From contig OZ316893.1 of the NCBI GenBank assembly GCA_973895155.1, positions 13,826,001 to 13,890,000 of the forward strand: DNA of 64,000 nucleotides. The letters are read 5' to 3'. The stretch's first letter is position 1. Every line of letters begins with the position of its first letter. The notes below the pieces were generated by a model. It did no database searches, had not been told where the DNA came from, and saw only the letters and a list, made by a program, of their open reading frames with translations. Positions 13,400 through 25,891 of the stretch are shown in pieces. The position numbers and the translations under genes were made by a program. This DNA comes from Marsupella aquatica. Its lineage: Eukaryota > Marchantiophyta.

Positions 13400-15296
13400 C
13401 ACATAGCTTTTACAGGCAATCTGAGGTAATATAAGTTGCTGACTGCCTCCAAATGAAGGAACCCATTTGAGTAGTTGAAGGTGTCATCAAGATGAGTGAC
13501 GTGTGTGTCACAGCACGTGTCTCTCACTTTGCATCTCAGGATGGCACCTGCTGATCAAATAGAGACATGGATTACTAGTCCAAAGAGGAAAATATGGGAT
13601 TTCATGTCTGGTAGGTGGAGGGTGTTGCTTAATGTGTCATTTAGAGAGGATAGAGGCAGGCTCTAGCCAGCTGACGCACTAGTGAGTGAGACTGACAATT
13701 CAAAAGACCCACTAGTAGTTCCAAATGCCCCATTTGTGTTGAGACAGTATATCCAAAATAGTGTGCCTAAGGATAGTCTTGAGAAGGCAGTCCCCGCCTT
13801 AAATTGCCTAGAGTGTGACCTTCCCTGCCAAAGCTCTCAATTGATCTTTTATTGAAATAACATTAAAGCCTCCTTTTCACTTAGGAAGATTGACTGTGGG
13901 GAGCTTAAGGTGTCAAGCAGATTCCATCTGGTCAGCCCAAATGCAAATCTAGTAGTAATTTTTTCCTAGGCCTGCAGTTCTGAGTCAACACCCGCCAGAA
14001 TGCAAGAACATACCATAGTAGGCTGAAAATTGTATGATTGACAAGGGTGACTTGTTCAATCAAAGATCTGGGTTGGTTTTTGAGTTAAACCACCACTAGC
14101 CAACACGAAACCTGGATCCCACCAGGTTTCACCATTAATAGTACTTATTTCCTAAAATTATGGAGCAAAATGGCACCTTAGAGGAGAGGAATGAGTGGAA
14201 TGTGAAAAATGGAGAAATTTGGATAATCCCCCCTTATATATGGCCAGTGGTGGTTTAATGAGTTTATAGTATACACAGTTGCTCTGCCATCTGTTGATGA
14301 GACATCTGACCCCTAACCCACCCAGAAATGAAGACAGCAGCCACGGAGTCCCAGTTACAAAAGATGCCTGATGCCTGGCCAAAGGTTTGGAATATTGTTT
14401 GCATCTATCAACATTAGTCAAGTCTGCCCTTACAATGGGGTTAATGTTGTCACTCTGAGCTCAACTTTTGCAATGTTCTCCGCTATGTGAGAGAGAGCCC
14501 CTACAGTACGGAATAAAACTAACCCAAATTATTGTTGAGTAACAATATTTCATGCACTCAAAACTAGGGTTAGAACAGATTTGTGTGAGTTTAAGTAACA
14601 CTAATAGCATTGAGCACACAAGTACCTCACTTCAATGATACCTAACCTTTGTGGGATTAAATAGTTCATTTATGGTTTACGTCCCACCCTGGCCCTTCCA
14701 TTTGACTTGGGGCATTTAGAGCAGTATAATAAGTATCTCCCATTCGAATGATTGAACTGCTTTTCAAGACTACACAGTCATGACCAGGTCCTATGCATTC
14801 TCTCGTGCTTTCGAGGAAGTCATGGGGCGGGGGGAAAAAGGTGCTAAGCATTCTTTTCTTCATTGAAGTTTTCTTAACAAACATTCAATGTAGGAGATAC
14901 ATTGAGAACAATAGAGCTCTTGAATCTTCAGTCCTTACTGACACATACAAAATAAAACGGGTTTGAACACTCAAGCTTTTTACTTTTGAGTTACCCATTT
15001 AGCTAGGCATATTTCTTGTCCATAAATTTTTGCTCTCCACTATTGATTATGTGACCTAATTTCATTGTGTTTTCTTCAAGAAATCTTTTGACCAGAACTT
15101 CTAGTGAGGTCAAGATGCAAACAATCAATAATGACCTAAGCATTGTGAGAGTGCTCATTGTGAGAGCACTCCTTGTTAGTCAAGCATGTGCTGCAGGCAA
15201 TTCCCATTTATCATGTTATGCATTTCAAAGCCTCAGGTGCCCTGGCTAAGAAGCTAACTGTGCTCAGCCGTGACTTTTTGTGGGGTTATAATCCGG

Positions 15297-15297
<1 letters not shown>

Positions 15298-15327
<30 letters not shown>
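15298..15327. repeat. 30-residue poly-G tract
   Basis: An uninterrupted run of 30 G inside the LINE remnant. Related plant LINE proteins have only a short variable linker at this point, so the tract is probably an expansion after insertion. Its true length may be uncertain in the assembly. Confidence 0.9.
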
Positions 15328-15328
<1 letters not shown>

Positions 15329-16335
15329 GGAAAATTCCCCTGGTGGCCTGGGCAGCTGTCTCTTCCGAAGGTGGAAAGGGGATTGGGCTTCAAAGATTTC
15401 AAGAGCCACTCGGATGCACTTCTTTCTCAGTGGTTTACTAAGGCGCTTAATTTGGCGCATCTGGAGTGGTCAAAAATGCTTGCTGCCAATCTTTCTATCA
15501 TGGGATGGTTAAACTACAAGGTTCTACGGCGGAACCACTACTCATTCAAAGATAAGCTTTTGATGTGCTCCCCTTGTACTGGGGGAGGCATCTTGTACAC
15601 TGCTGGTCTTTGGAAGGCTTGGGAGCAGGTGCGAGCTAATCTCTCCTTTGTTCTCGGGCAGGGTGGGATTCCTAGGAGATGGAGCATTCAGGACACCCTC
15701 TGTTGTATGATAGACTTCAACTCACTGCCGAATGGGGATATCTTGGCAGTCACAGCAATCTGTGGAAGACTGGGAATCAGGAGTATTAGTGATGGATGGT
15801 GCTGGGAGGGAAATTGCTGGAAGGACCTTCCCCTACGCTGGCACAATCTTCGAGTGTTTTCTGCAGAGCAACGAGCATTGACTACGACATTCTTGATGGC
15901 GATCTGGGGAACTGGCCCCTGTCTTATTGACTTGGATCCGGCTCCTACGAGATGGCGATGGGCTGATAGAGATGTTCCTCTGAAGAATTTTAGTATTGCT
16001 AATTGTTGGTTGTATGAGTTCTTGAGACCAAAGGTGCTTGTCTTTAGGAGACTGAATCTTATTTGGTCATTGGCATGGATGGAGTTGGAGTGGAGTTCGC
16101 GGTGGCAAAAGCTGTGGGGGTCTGACCTTTCTGTCAGGGCTAAGACCTTCATCTGGAGGGTCATTGTGGGTGGTCTTTTCAAGGAGAGCGGGCTCTTAGA
16201 ATTAAGGCCAGCGATGGGGAATGCAAGTACTATGTGGGCAGGATGAGTCTTTGCCTCATCTGTTTTTTTAGCTGTGGTTTGCTGCGTGCAGCTTTATCAG
16301 GCGGTACTTGGGGACCTTCGCTCGCCATTGTAGAC

Positions 16336-16622
16336 CTCGGGGGGTTGACTATCAAAAATCTTAGGAACCACGTGCGATCCAAAATATGTATTTTTCATAG
16401 AAATTAGCTAAATTTTTAAAAAGCGTAGGAAGCAAAAGAAGGTATTATAGACCAATATTTATAGAATATTCTCTAATATATATCTTTTATAAAGTAAAAT
16501 AGGTCATTAATATTGAAAATAGAGAATGTTTTTGGAATATTCCCATTATAAAATAGGTGTGTTTATATTAGGCTAGGATCGCACGTGGTACCCCAAAATA
16601 TACACTAAGTTAACCCCCCGAG
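16336..16622 (+). mobile_element. hAT-like MITE with GGGGGG ends, copy 1
   Basis: A 287-bp AT-rich non-coding element running from CTCGGGGGGTTGAC to GTTAACCCCCCGAG. It is flanked by a perfect 8-bp duplication TTGTAGAC (16328-16335 and 16623-16630). Subterminal sequences also pair (ACCACGTGCGATCC near the left end against its complement near the right). Eight-bp duplications are typical of hAT superfamily elements, so I infer a non-autonomous hAT. No transposase is present. A second insertion at 51770-52044 confirms the boundaries. Confidence 0.85.
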
Positions 16623-17141
16623 TTGTAGACGACTTGCTGGGGAAAAGTGTAGTACACTCTGTTGTGCTGTACCAGATGCTGTGGCTTCTATGGACTGCTC
16701 GCAATGTGCACATGTTTCAACCTGGTGGCCATTGTACATTTGATTTTGGACTGCTTCTCTCAGAGATGGCTGTGCACTTATATACGCTGTCAGTCGTAGG
16801 CTTCTGGTCGGCAGGAAACACTCTCGGCTAACTCAAGCCAGGGAGCGGATTGATATGAATCGCAAGAAGTGGTTCAGGTCGGATCAGAGGTGATTTGTCA
16901 TGGGTGTTGCTTGAGGATTCTTTGGTTATTGCGTATTAGTGCTCATTGTTGGGTCATGATTTGGCCTTGGTAGGTTTTTGTGCCCTCGTACGCCCAATGG
17001 TGTGTCAGGGGCGGTTGGGCATTGTCCCCTGTTTGTGCTCTGCCTCTTTTTGGTGTGCTGGTCTGTTTGTCCCCCCTATCCGTGGGGTTTCACGGTATTA
17101 AAATTTATTAAAAAATCCATTCCAAGGAGAATGCTCATTGT

Positions 17142-20100
17142 GGAAAAATAGTCTAAGGTTTATAAATGAGGCCTGGCCCTGTGTTCATAATCTCCTCCAA
17201 GAAGTGTGCTAGCTACTATGACTAGCAAAGCTACCAGACTACCAAAGAAACTTCCAACATCTCAAAATGATGGAACGTCAACCGTCTCTCACAAAGTGTC
17301 AACCTTTCTTCCTCTCATGAGAGTAGTTGTAAGCTTTGAGTCGTTTGTCTGGACTACCATTTTTAGTTGTTTCATTGTGCACCTTTATGGAGGCTGTTGT
17401 CTCCTTTAAGTGTCAGTGAAGCTTGCCTTTCCCAAAAAGACAAAATCAAAAAGGATCCTTTGTCTGGAATATACAGTCAACAGTTTAGCAAAGATATTGC
17501 TAAAGATATTCTGGATGTTTTTCCAGTGTTTTCTCCCCTTTCTCGGGTCTCCTGCCTTTGGGGACTGGGGTCTTTGTCCCGGGTTGGCCCTGTTTATTGG
17601 CAGTATATATATAAATATTGCTGTGAAGATGTGTAGTTAAGTACTGCACATGAACATGTCTCACAGTGGACTTGTTGCTCCGCTCATGGTAGACAGTGCC
17701 TTGTGATAGCAGAAATTTTCATAATATATGGCTGGGCAAGGTACCAGTAAGTCATATCATTGAAATTGTGTAACAAGTATGAAACGCTTCCCCTCGGATG
17801 TGGGTGTCTCTCTCAAGCAGGGTTTCCCATCTTTCTTACAAAAAACAAGTGATCAAACACTTCCCCTTGGCTAGAATAATCTCAAGGTAGAGGTTTGTAG
17901 TTTTCCTTTCAAATGTTCATGACATACATTGGACATAATCTTCATGGGGATTCCCTTTAAAAAAAGAGGAAGAATGTTTTTATTCTTACATCAGTTCACG
18001 AACTCTGATCTCGTTTTGGAGGGATTAAGACACCTATGCACTTCTTTTGTCTTCTCTTTCTTGGGTGGGGAGGGGGGGATAGTTGACATCTATCCACTTT
18101 TCCCAGCTTGGGGGTTTGAAACATGAAGAAAAGTGGCCGCCTTTTCAAATCCAGTGAAATTCCTTGGGTGTTCCCATGTTGCGAGGACCATTAAAGCAAA
18201 AAGACATTCTCATGTAGTGAAAGGAGTTTTTCCTCATTTCTCATTTGTCATATGGAAAGGAATGCCCTTTTCAAATTGGCTGGGATTCTTGTTGTCTTGT
18301 TATGCAATAAGGACGGGCTGAATGTAGTTTTTTGTTGGGGGGAGGTCGCTATTGTATTGTAAAGCTGTGGTGGTTTGAGTTGTGGGAGAGCTACAGTACT
18401 TTTTCAAAGTTCAAGTCTTTTGAAACGAGGTTCGAAATTCATTATCTTTTCGATCTATTGGTATATTTCTTGTCCGGAAAGCATTTTAGGTTTTCTTTTG
18501 GGTTGGTATTTTCTTTTTCCACAAATTACCCAGGGGGGGCCGCTCTACAAGAGCTAGGGGGGGGGGGGGGGGGGGGGGCCGGTAGCCACTGTTTACTCAT
18601 TGCCTATACTAAAGTTAAAATGCCTGAGCCAAAATGTGTCAGTCTGAAGATAATTAATGCACTACCCGAATAGAAATGGACGTCTTGGGCCTTGGCCCAT
18701 CCTTTAGACCACCTCAGCAAAAGCAGGGACCTGGGACCCACTAGCAGGTGACTAGGATCGGTAATAGTTTTGCCAAATTATTCCCCAAGTTCATGTAAAG
18801 TGAAATCTGGCCTGTACCCATTTTCGAATGGCTAGGATGCATCTCAGACCTGGAAAAAAAGGGACCTGCCTCCAAGTTCTTGCAAACCCCCTTAGGTATG
18901 ATAGCATATTGGCAACCAGGGTGCCTCCATTGTACCCACAGGATCTCGACTTCTGGACAGTCCGTAGTCCAGCCCATCCACAAATGCTCTACAGTAATAA
19001 CAAAGTGATGAGATGCACTCCCACGTGTTTCATGCTACAATCAATCAATCAGTCATGAATTAGCCTAAAAGTGTGATCTCCTCATATCTAACTGTTGGTT
19101 GCAGTCCAGAAGTGTTGATCTCATGAAGCATCTTTCAATATGTTATTGTTATTTCGTGAATTGACAGTGATTGTAACTTTACTTATAGAAAAATGTTCGT
19201 AAAAAAAGGAGCTGTTAATTAGAATTCAACCTACCACACATACACCATCAGGATTCTCCTCATTCACTTTATTTGGAGAAAAAACTTTATCTCACACTAT
19301 TAAGATGAAATCCTTCGAATCAGCTCGTTTGCAGTAGTGTGTAATGACAAACTCATCTCTGTCCTTTCCCTCATCTAGATTGTTGTTCTCATCCCTGTCC
19401 TGCTAAACATCCACATGCTGCCCTCGACAGCATGTTGCTAGCATGTTCAAGTATTACTTGAGAATTTGTGGTTTCCTTTGCAGATGTTTTCCCCTTGAGG
19501 TGCTTGCTTGCTTCAATCCGGGCTCCCAATTCTATCATGCCCAGTGGATCCTTTGGAATGTCATTAGAATTGGCATTGTTTGTAGATGTTTCCCACTTCC
19601 TCATCTTTTGTGTCTTAGACAGTGAGCCTTGGTTGTGTTCTCTGGGCTGACTATGGTTTAACTAACTATGATTATATAATAACTATGGACCTAAAGGTAA
19701 GTGTCTAACAAAGACCTCTTCAGATATACTCAACAAAAATGCAACTCAACATCCTCCAAGTAATGCACCATGTAGTCGGCAACCGTTCTTGCCTAAGAGT
19801 AGCTTTCATGGGGTTTGTCTTGAGCAAGTAAGTGACTTATCCTACCCTTGCATTATTGATGACATGGAAAATGATGCTCTCATCAATCGAGCCCATGAAG
19901 CATGCAACCCCCATGGACTGTGACACCTTTACACTTTCAATCATTGACTCGCTTCTGGTTTCCAAAAAGTATTAAATATCTCCCTTGATGTCCAACTGAA
20001 TATTCTTTGCTTGGGCTCATCATAAGTAGTTTGGAAATATCTTTCAAACCAGTCTATGTTTCTAGCTTTCATGAAGAGTGGAGAGAGTTCTAAATGTCTA

Positions 20101-20739
20101 AATATTATTTAATCATTTGCTTTCCACACATGGCGGTTCTGAAAGTGCCGGGGGGCGCTCAAAGGGGGGGGGGAAGTTGTTGCAATGTTTTGCAAAATAA
20201 ACTTGAAAAACACATACTTTTTATAGAAAAGGGCCAAATAGAGTACAAAAGAATAAACAAGAGAGGAATAAACACCCTAACAAACAAGAATTTTTTTTCC
20301 AAATTTTGGTTTTGAAACCCTGTTGTTCTTCCAAAATTTACAAATCTTCCACCAAATCAACCCAAAAGGCTACATTTATATGCTTGTGATGGGTAGGAAA
20401 GAAAATGTGAGAATCTGGGACCAAAAGTTTTTGAAGGGCTAACTTTGGCATTCAATGTCTCCCTCCGTATCCAATGGACTCATAACTTTTGGGTTTGTTA
20501 GAAAGTGCTTAAAAATATATTTCCAATCAGCCTCATATAGTCAATTCATTGAGATTTGAGAAACCTGAAAATTTCCAAAGATGATGGACTTGTTTAGGTT
20601 TACTATTTAGAAATTTGGATTTTGACTTTTCCTAATTTTTGGTACCAACCTGAGTGCACTAGGTGTGTAAATTACTTCAAGGGGTAGGTTTGTAGTGTTG
20701 TTTCTAGCATGTTTACATTTCAGGTTACTCCTTAGGATG
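17142..20739. other. Non-coding region
   Basis: No recognisable gene. The short frames at 17206-18673 and 19389-19650 have no family features I can name. The only distinct item is the 22-G tract at 18557-18578. Confidence 0.45.
18557..18578. repeat. 22-residue poly-G tract
   Basis: An uninterrupted G run in non-coding DNA, similar to the tract at 15298-15327. Confidence 0.9.
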
Positions 20740-21760
20740 CCGTCTGGATGTTATGCGCTGGGGTTGTCTTTTGGCTTAGACCCGCCTGGGGTGTTTTTTG
20801 GGGGAAGGGGCGAGCGGGAAATCCACCAGGCCAAGGTGCACAACTGGGTTTTATTAATAATAAACATAAGAATAAGAAAAAGGAACCCAAGCCCGAGCAA
20901 AACGACCTCGCCACCTGATTGGCCCCTCCGGCAGGGAAGCCCTGCCCTTTTTATCTGCCTTGGGGGCTGTCGCTTCCAATATTGGGATTTTGCTGTTCCT
21001 GCAGGGAAAAGCTCCATGCCAGACAAAAGAAAAACAATAGATTATCACGCCAATGCCAGCCTCGTGCCTCGGTAGCTGTTGGTAGCGACATATAATTGCT
21101 TTTATTTTTCCACTTGGCTACGCTTATAAAAATGGGACATAAACTGAACGATACCCGTTTTCTCGCTTTATCGATATCATGCCCCAGCCTCCAATTAAAC
21201 ACCCCCCCTCCCAGGAAAATGATTATTTCTCCCTAAATCATTAGGCGCGGACCTGGCCTCACCTTTACCGCGCAAAAGCGAACGGGCGTTCGGGCAGGCA
21301 CCGATCCCGACTCGTCCAACGAATCCGACCGCTGACAAAATACGGTGCTGGAGCAGCACAGGCTGGGGCCGGTACGTATACTGGTACGTACAAATGGGAC
21401 TGGACGTACCCGCCGTTGCCAGACGGGCAGCGCGCGGCTGCAATGTCGTAGGTGACCGTACGTACGCCCTCAATACTCTTCACTGCCCTTCTGCCTTGCC
21501 TGTCTGCCCTGCCCGAGAAGCAGACATGCGGCCATCCCGCCATCCGATCCCATCCGATCCCATCCGAGCCTTCCTCCATCCACCAGGCTGGACGTACAAG
21601 GTCGTCGAGAACCTTTTGGACGTTTTCCATCCCCCTCCCGCCCATCTCCATCCATGAGGGCAGGCAGGCAGGCAGGGAGGCGGGCGTACAGTAGTGATCT
21701 ACTCTCCTGTAGTTACCTTAGCAAGTACGACCGGACAGCCAGCCCAGTAGGTGCACCCTA
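20740..21760. other. GC-rich island without a gene
   Basis: GC content rises sharply compared with both flanks. CpG is frequent, GTACGTAC-type palindromes recur around 21373-21465, and an ATCCGATCCC unit repeats near 21543-21565. The overlapping frames on both strands are composition artefacts. It could be a promoter or UTR of a host gene, but no exon is recognisable nearby. Confidence 0.35.
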
Positions 21761-22863
21761 CTATTAATGTCACCGTGCAATAATAATAATACATGCCCTA
21801 ACCATGGTTACAGACTTACAGAGCCGCAAGAAGGATGGTACTCCCCATCTCGATCCCTAGTGTAGTTCGTTAGAAACGGATATTTTCCCTTCTCTGTTTG
21901 TAGAACTTGGTGATCATTTGGAGGAGCGGTTTTTTAGTGGCGAAATTTTTCTTCCTCTTTAAAAAGTCTTCACTTTTGGCAAATATTCTCTCTATCATTA
22001 GCCAGTTTCCCACCTAGCCGAGACCACTTTGAGTCTAACAGTCAGCCATGTATCAACTAAGGCCAAAAGGTGGTGATACCATGTCTAGAAGAACAATGGG
22101 AGACCAGACAAAGGGATACAGGTTGACGGCTCCTGGATAGCTCATTTATTGTAACCCTTTGAGTCTCACTCTTAGATGCTGCCTGGCTGCCCAATTTCAT
22201 TTAGGTGATAAGAGAGTGAACTCAGAAATTTCCAATTGTTAAGTCTTTTGTGTGCAAAAGGCTTTAGTGAAACCCCCTAGGGGATGGGGTTTTGTGAAAA
22301 AGTGAGTCGACTTGTGAAGCTTGAAATCGGAACCTCACTTGCCATAATGATAACTACTAATGCTCCGGTAGGCTTGTTGGGACAACTATTGTTGAGAAAA
22401 CTGCACACTTAAGTGGATCCTACACCATAGGTAGCATTTGGAAATGTGACGACACCCACCTATGCAATGGGCAACATTGAATGTTGGGACCCAATGCGCA
22501 ACAACAATTGAGTTTTCAGGAACGCTAGTCCAGAAAAAAGGAGATGAGATCCAGGCAAAGAATGAATAATCCAAGAACGTTTGCATTCTCTAGGGTATGA
22601 ATCTAGGGTCAAGAACAGTTGAACATGATTGCTACATTTGAATTCTTGTCCTTTGCTCTTTCTCCTGAGGGGAATGATTCTGTGTATAGAATCTCCTTGA
22701 TCTCCTCTCTTTGGAATGTCAAATATTCATATTCCAATTCTTAAATGAATATAGGGTAAAGAATGTATATATGAACACTTGAATACAGGAACCCAAGTGC
22801 AAGAAAAGGTTCTCGGTGGGAACCTAGCACATCGCAAGGTTCATACCAGTTTTTTGGGCAGCT
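21761..22863. other. Non-coding region
   Basis: AT-richer intergenic DNA. I see no gene, repeat or element boundary here. Confidence 0.4.
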
Positions 22864-22868
22864 TAGAG

Positions 22869-23276
22869 TGTTGAGCAAACAATTGCTACTAGATCAAAGA
22901 TAGCATGCACATGTGCAACAGCCAACAAACACACAACTAGTCAATACAAGAAAGACTTGGTTCACCTCTCCAAAGGCTACGCCATATGAACACATGACAT
23001 AGATTTACTAAATTTAAACCGTTGGACATATCAAGTCTCCATAAACTAAGCTCTGCCTATCTCTTGGATGGCTCCGTGACAACAAGCCTATGGTCCACTC
23101 ATTAGCTAACTGCTGCTAGTGGCACATCTAACCTTAACCAAGTACCCAACCAGATAGTTAGATTAACATATAGGTTATACTCTTGGGTCTAGACTTGGTT
23201 AAGGTCAGTCTATGTGCCATTACTATATTCACTAGCAGTTACATAGTAAGTCTAGACCCAACAGTAATTCCTAACA
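22869..23276 (-). mobile_element. Solo copia-like LTR
   Basis: A 408-bp sequence from TGTTGAGCAAAC to CCTAACA, flanked by a perfect 5-bp duplication TAGAG (22864-22868 and 23277-23281). It shares ends and interior blocks (GGCTACG, CAAGTCTCCATA, TGGCTCCGTGACAA) with the LTRs of the copia element at 57970-63533, so it belongs to a related family; the orientation follows that element. Its middle contains a long imperfect inverted repeat, for example ACCTTAACCAAGT against ACTTGGTTAAGGT. A solo LTR normally arises by recombination between the two LTRs of a full element. Confidence 0.8.
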
Positions 23277-23281
23277 TAGAG

Positions 23282-25139
23282 TAGTCCTCCAAACCCAATC
23301 ATAGTAGTCCACCTCTCTCCAGACAGACTGTAAAGTATGCCATTGTTTGTTGTTGTTGTTCAAGTGACAATAATTCAAACCTTATCCCCACTAATCCTTG
23401 GCACCCCAAAAGAAAACACAGCTGCAACATGTTACCATATGGGCTCTGTACTTTAGGGTTGGTGTGGGTGTTGCTTTGACTCATAGTGAAATTATTTCTA
23501 ACTCACATCCAACTTGAACGTGGGCTTCACTGACTCTTGAAGCCCTGAAATTGAACTACTTGAAGCAATTTTTGACTGGCAATGGACCACACCAAAGCAA
23601 AGCCTCCATCATCTGGTAGGCAGCGAGTTTCAAGCTTGTAGCCTCCCACACGGGAATGACCAAGTTCCCCACTGACATAAGCTCTGAACTTGTTTGTACT
23701 GTTGGGCAGACAAAAAGTAAATTTCTAGGGTACTAAACATATCGGAAACAGAACCTTCCTACTAGCTGGGTTCTTGTCAAGGGTTTCAATGACCAAGATT
23801 ATCTTTAAAGTATCCTTATAGAGGGCAACTTACTCTTGAAGTTCATGCAAATTATGCACGTTGCATTTTTTGCATCAAATACATAAAAAAATTGTTTTGA
23901 TAGAACAGAATGAGGATGTGTGTGTTTTACACTCATTTTGTGATAAAACTAAATTAACTTTTGTTAGCAGGGTAAGCTTTTGTCTTGTTTGTGGTTTGAA
24001 GAAAATTTAAATATTCTGTTTATGACACATCTACTTCTATAATAAAGAATCTCCAAACACTATCCATGGTCTATTGACAAACCTAGAAGGAGAGAACAAA
24101 ATCCAGCCCTAAAATGTGTTCCAGGGTTTTTTTTACACTGTTGGATTAAATCCAATGGGATATCAAAGAGGGTCTACTATCTTTAGAAGGGAGCTATACG
24201 TACATTGTGCTGTTCACTAGGTACCTACTTGGTAGTGTCATCAGTATAATAATATGTAAGTACTTAAAGATAGAAAGGTACACCTTTACTTGCCAGTACA
24301 AGGAAGCTAAGGCATGGCAGTTACCATCTTGAGAAGTTGGTCCAAAGTCAGATCCCATTGCTTAGAGATGAACACCAAGTCAGCCTGATTCATAGAAACC
24401 CTAAACCCTACACAGCCGCAACAGAAGTTCAATGCTCACATTATGGCCTGTTAAGCTGGAGAGTAGTTCGGGTAACGCGAGTAGATTCAGGCGCCACAGC
24501 ACACCAAGATATGAGCTCCGTGTTAAGTTTGGACTCGATTGGATAGTCCTGGTGGCACCTGGGCCCAAAATCCTTTGTGTGCACATTGGCACCATAGTCG
24601 CATCCTCTATGACTTTACAGGCTCCTAAGTAAAGTCTAGGAAATGTGTGGACTACTTGGACCTAGCACTAAGTTGGGCATATTAACTTTTGATCTCAAAC
24701 TCTGTTTGACGGCCGTGAGACCTTGGTGCAATCAATATTTTGACATCTACATGCATGTAAGAATGCAGGCCTATTTGACCTTACTAAGCCTTCAGTATGG
24801 GTGGGAAATTCATAATGGACTGAGGTTGGTTCCTAGATGACAGGTCCTAGAAGAGGTTGACAGGAAACAATAAACAATAATAGGAGACGATTACTAGTAA
24901 CAGGAAAAATGGTGATAATTGTTTTTGGTGTTAGTTGACATTTTCTTGCTAGCGCCCGACACTGATAATAGGAGCGCCTGAAGCTAGCAAAAAAATGTTG
25001 TGTATTTTAAGAATTTTGGAAAATGAAACTTTTCATGAGACATTTTCATATCATTTTTTTTCCTGGTAATAGTAACATTTTGATGGTAACTGAAAAAAAT
25101 TGTTGGTAATTATAGGAAACCTGTTTTTGTTGTTTCCTG
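23282..25139. other. Non-coding region
   Basis: No supportable gene. It contains a short TGT-type microsatellite near 23343-23359 and nothing else that I can name. Confidence 0.4.
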
Positions 25140-25690
25140 TCACGGTTGCAATACCCGACAAATCTATCAATGTTAGGTTCATTGGAAAGCTAAAGAAACT
25201 GAAAAACTCATCATCCCCTTAGTACTTGACAAATTCTTTCAATGTTCAGTCATTAGAAAGCTAGAGAAATTTGGAAACTTATTATCTCTCTAGTACTTGA
25301 TGAATACGCCCAATAGCACACATTAGAAAGCTAGAGAGATTATTGAACTCATGATCTCTTTAGTACTTGACAAAATCTAACATGAAATTTGTTAATGTCG
25401 GACTCAATGTTGGAAAGCTCGAAGAATTCATGAACTCGTGATCGTTGTAGAACTTGACAAAGTTTCTTAGTGTCACACTCATTGGAAAGGCAGAGAATTC
25501 AACTCATTTGACAAAATTTGCTAATCTGAGGCTCATGAGAAACCTAGAAAAATTGCTACTCATGATTTGGTTTGTACTTGACAAAATGTACCAATGTGAT
25601 GTTCATTCAAAACCAACAGAAATTAAGAAAATCATGATCTTGTGTCTCACTCATCTCTCAATGAACCTTTTGTGCTAAACACTTACTTAG
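25140..25690 (+). repeat. Degenerate ~70-bp minisatellite
   Basis: A unit containing TAGTACTTGACAAA, then CATTRGAAAGCTAGAGAAA, then CTCATGATCTC recurs. The TACTTGA block appears near 25220, 25291 and 25361, then more decayed copies follow near 25448 and 25571. The spacing is about 70 bp in the best-preserved part and irregular afterwards. The array is non-coding and ends about 200 bp before the methyltransferase element. Confidence 0.7.
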
Positions 25691-25790
25691 AGGCATCCTA
25701 GAAAATCATAACATTGAGAATGAATCTAAAATTGACAAATTTTTTCATTATAGTGGTGGACCTTGCCACCCAGCGCCCTCACCGATCCCA

Positions 25791-25813
25791 ACACCCACAC
25801 CCACACCCACACC
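25791..25813 (+). repeat. CACACC hexamer repeat
   Basis: Nearly four copies of a CACACC hexamer lie between the minisatellite and the methyltransferase element. It is not a telomere repeat. Confidence 0.8.
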
Positions 25814-25891
25814 TAAGTGTTCTTGGTGCCCAAACACCTCCACAAAACTTGTTGAGAAAGTAACTTGGTAACTTTTGCACCTCCAGCAGCC

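Larger units (their letters stand above)
3721..15162. other. Long non-coding region
   Basis: About 11 kb of moderately AT-rich DNA with only short, unrecognisable reading frames on both strands. The minus-strand frames between 8422 and 9515 and the cysteine-containing frame at 9823-10020 match nothing I know. Identified contents are the two members of a small repeat family (4019-4288, 12247-12491), a 20-bp tandem duplication (7648-7687), a C tract (8121-8135) and an old fragment of the MITE described at 16336 (13351-13399). I see nothing else supportable. Confidence 0.5.
15173..16831 (+). pseudogene. LINE ORF2 C-terminal remnant (RT thumb to end)
   Basis: Translation from 15173 begins inside the region after the reverse transcriptase fingers/palm of plant L1-type ORF2. 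VLQAIPIYHVM, then SRDFLWG, then LPKVERGLGFKD are hallmarks of that region (family knowledge). The frame runs 357 codons to a TGA at 16244-16246. Beyond it, shifted frames keep cysteine- and tryptophan-containing pieces. After the MITE, 16634-16831 resembles the tail of such proteins (LLWTARNVHMF). The endonuclease and RT catalytic motifs are missing, so this is dead. The 30-G tract encodes a poly-Gly insert between FLWG and the conserved LPK motif. Confidence 0.75.
15163..17141 (+). mobile_element. 5'-truncated L1-type LINE
   Basis: A LINE insertion that keeps only the 3' part of ORF2 and a 3' UTR ending in an A-rich tail (TTATTAAAAAA, about 17107-17116). An 11-bp direct repeat TGCTCATTGTG is found at 15152-15162 and again at 17142-17152, fitting a target-site duplication. 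The right repeat lies about 25 bp beyond the A-rich tail, so the tail may have been extended or mutated. Severe 5' truncation is the usual outcome of target-primed reverse transcription. The element is interrupted by the MITE at 16336-16622 and contains a 30-G tract. Confidence 0.75.
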
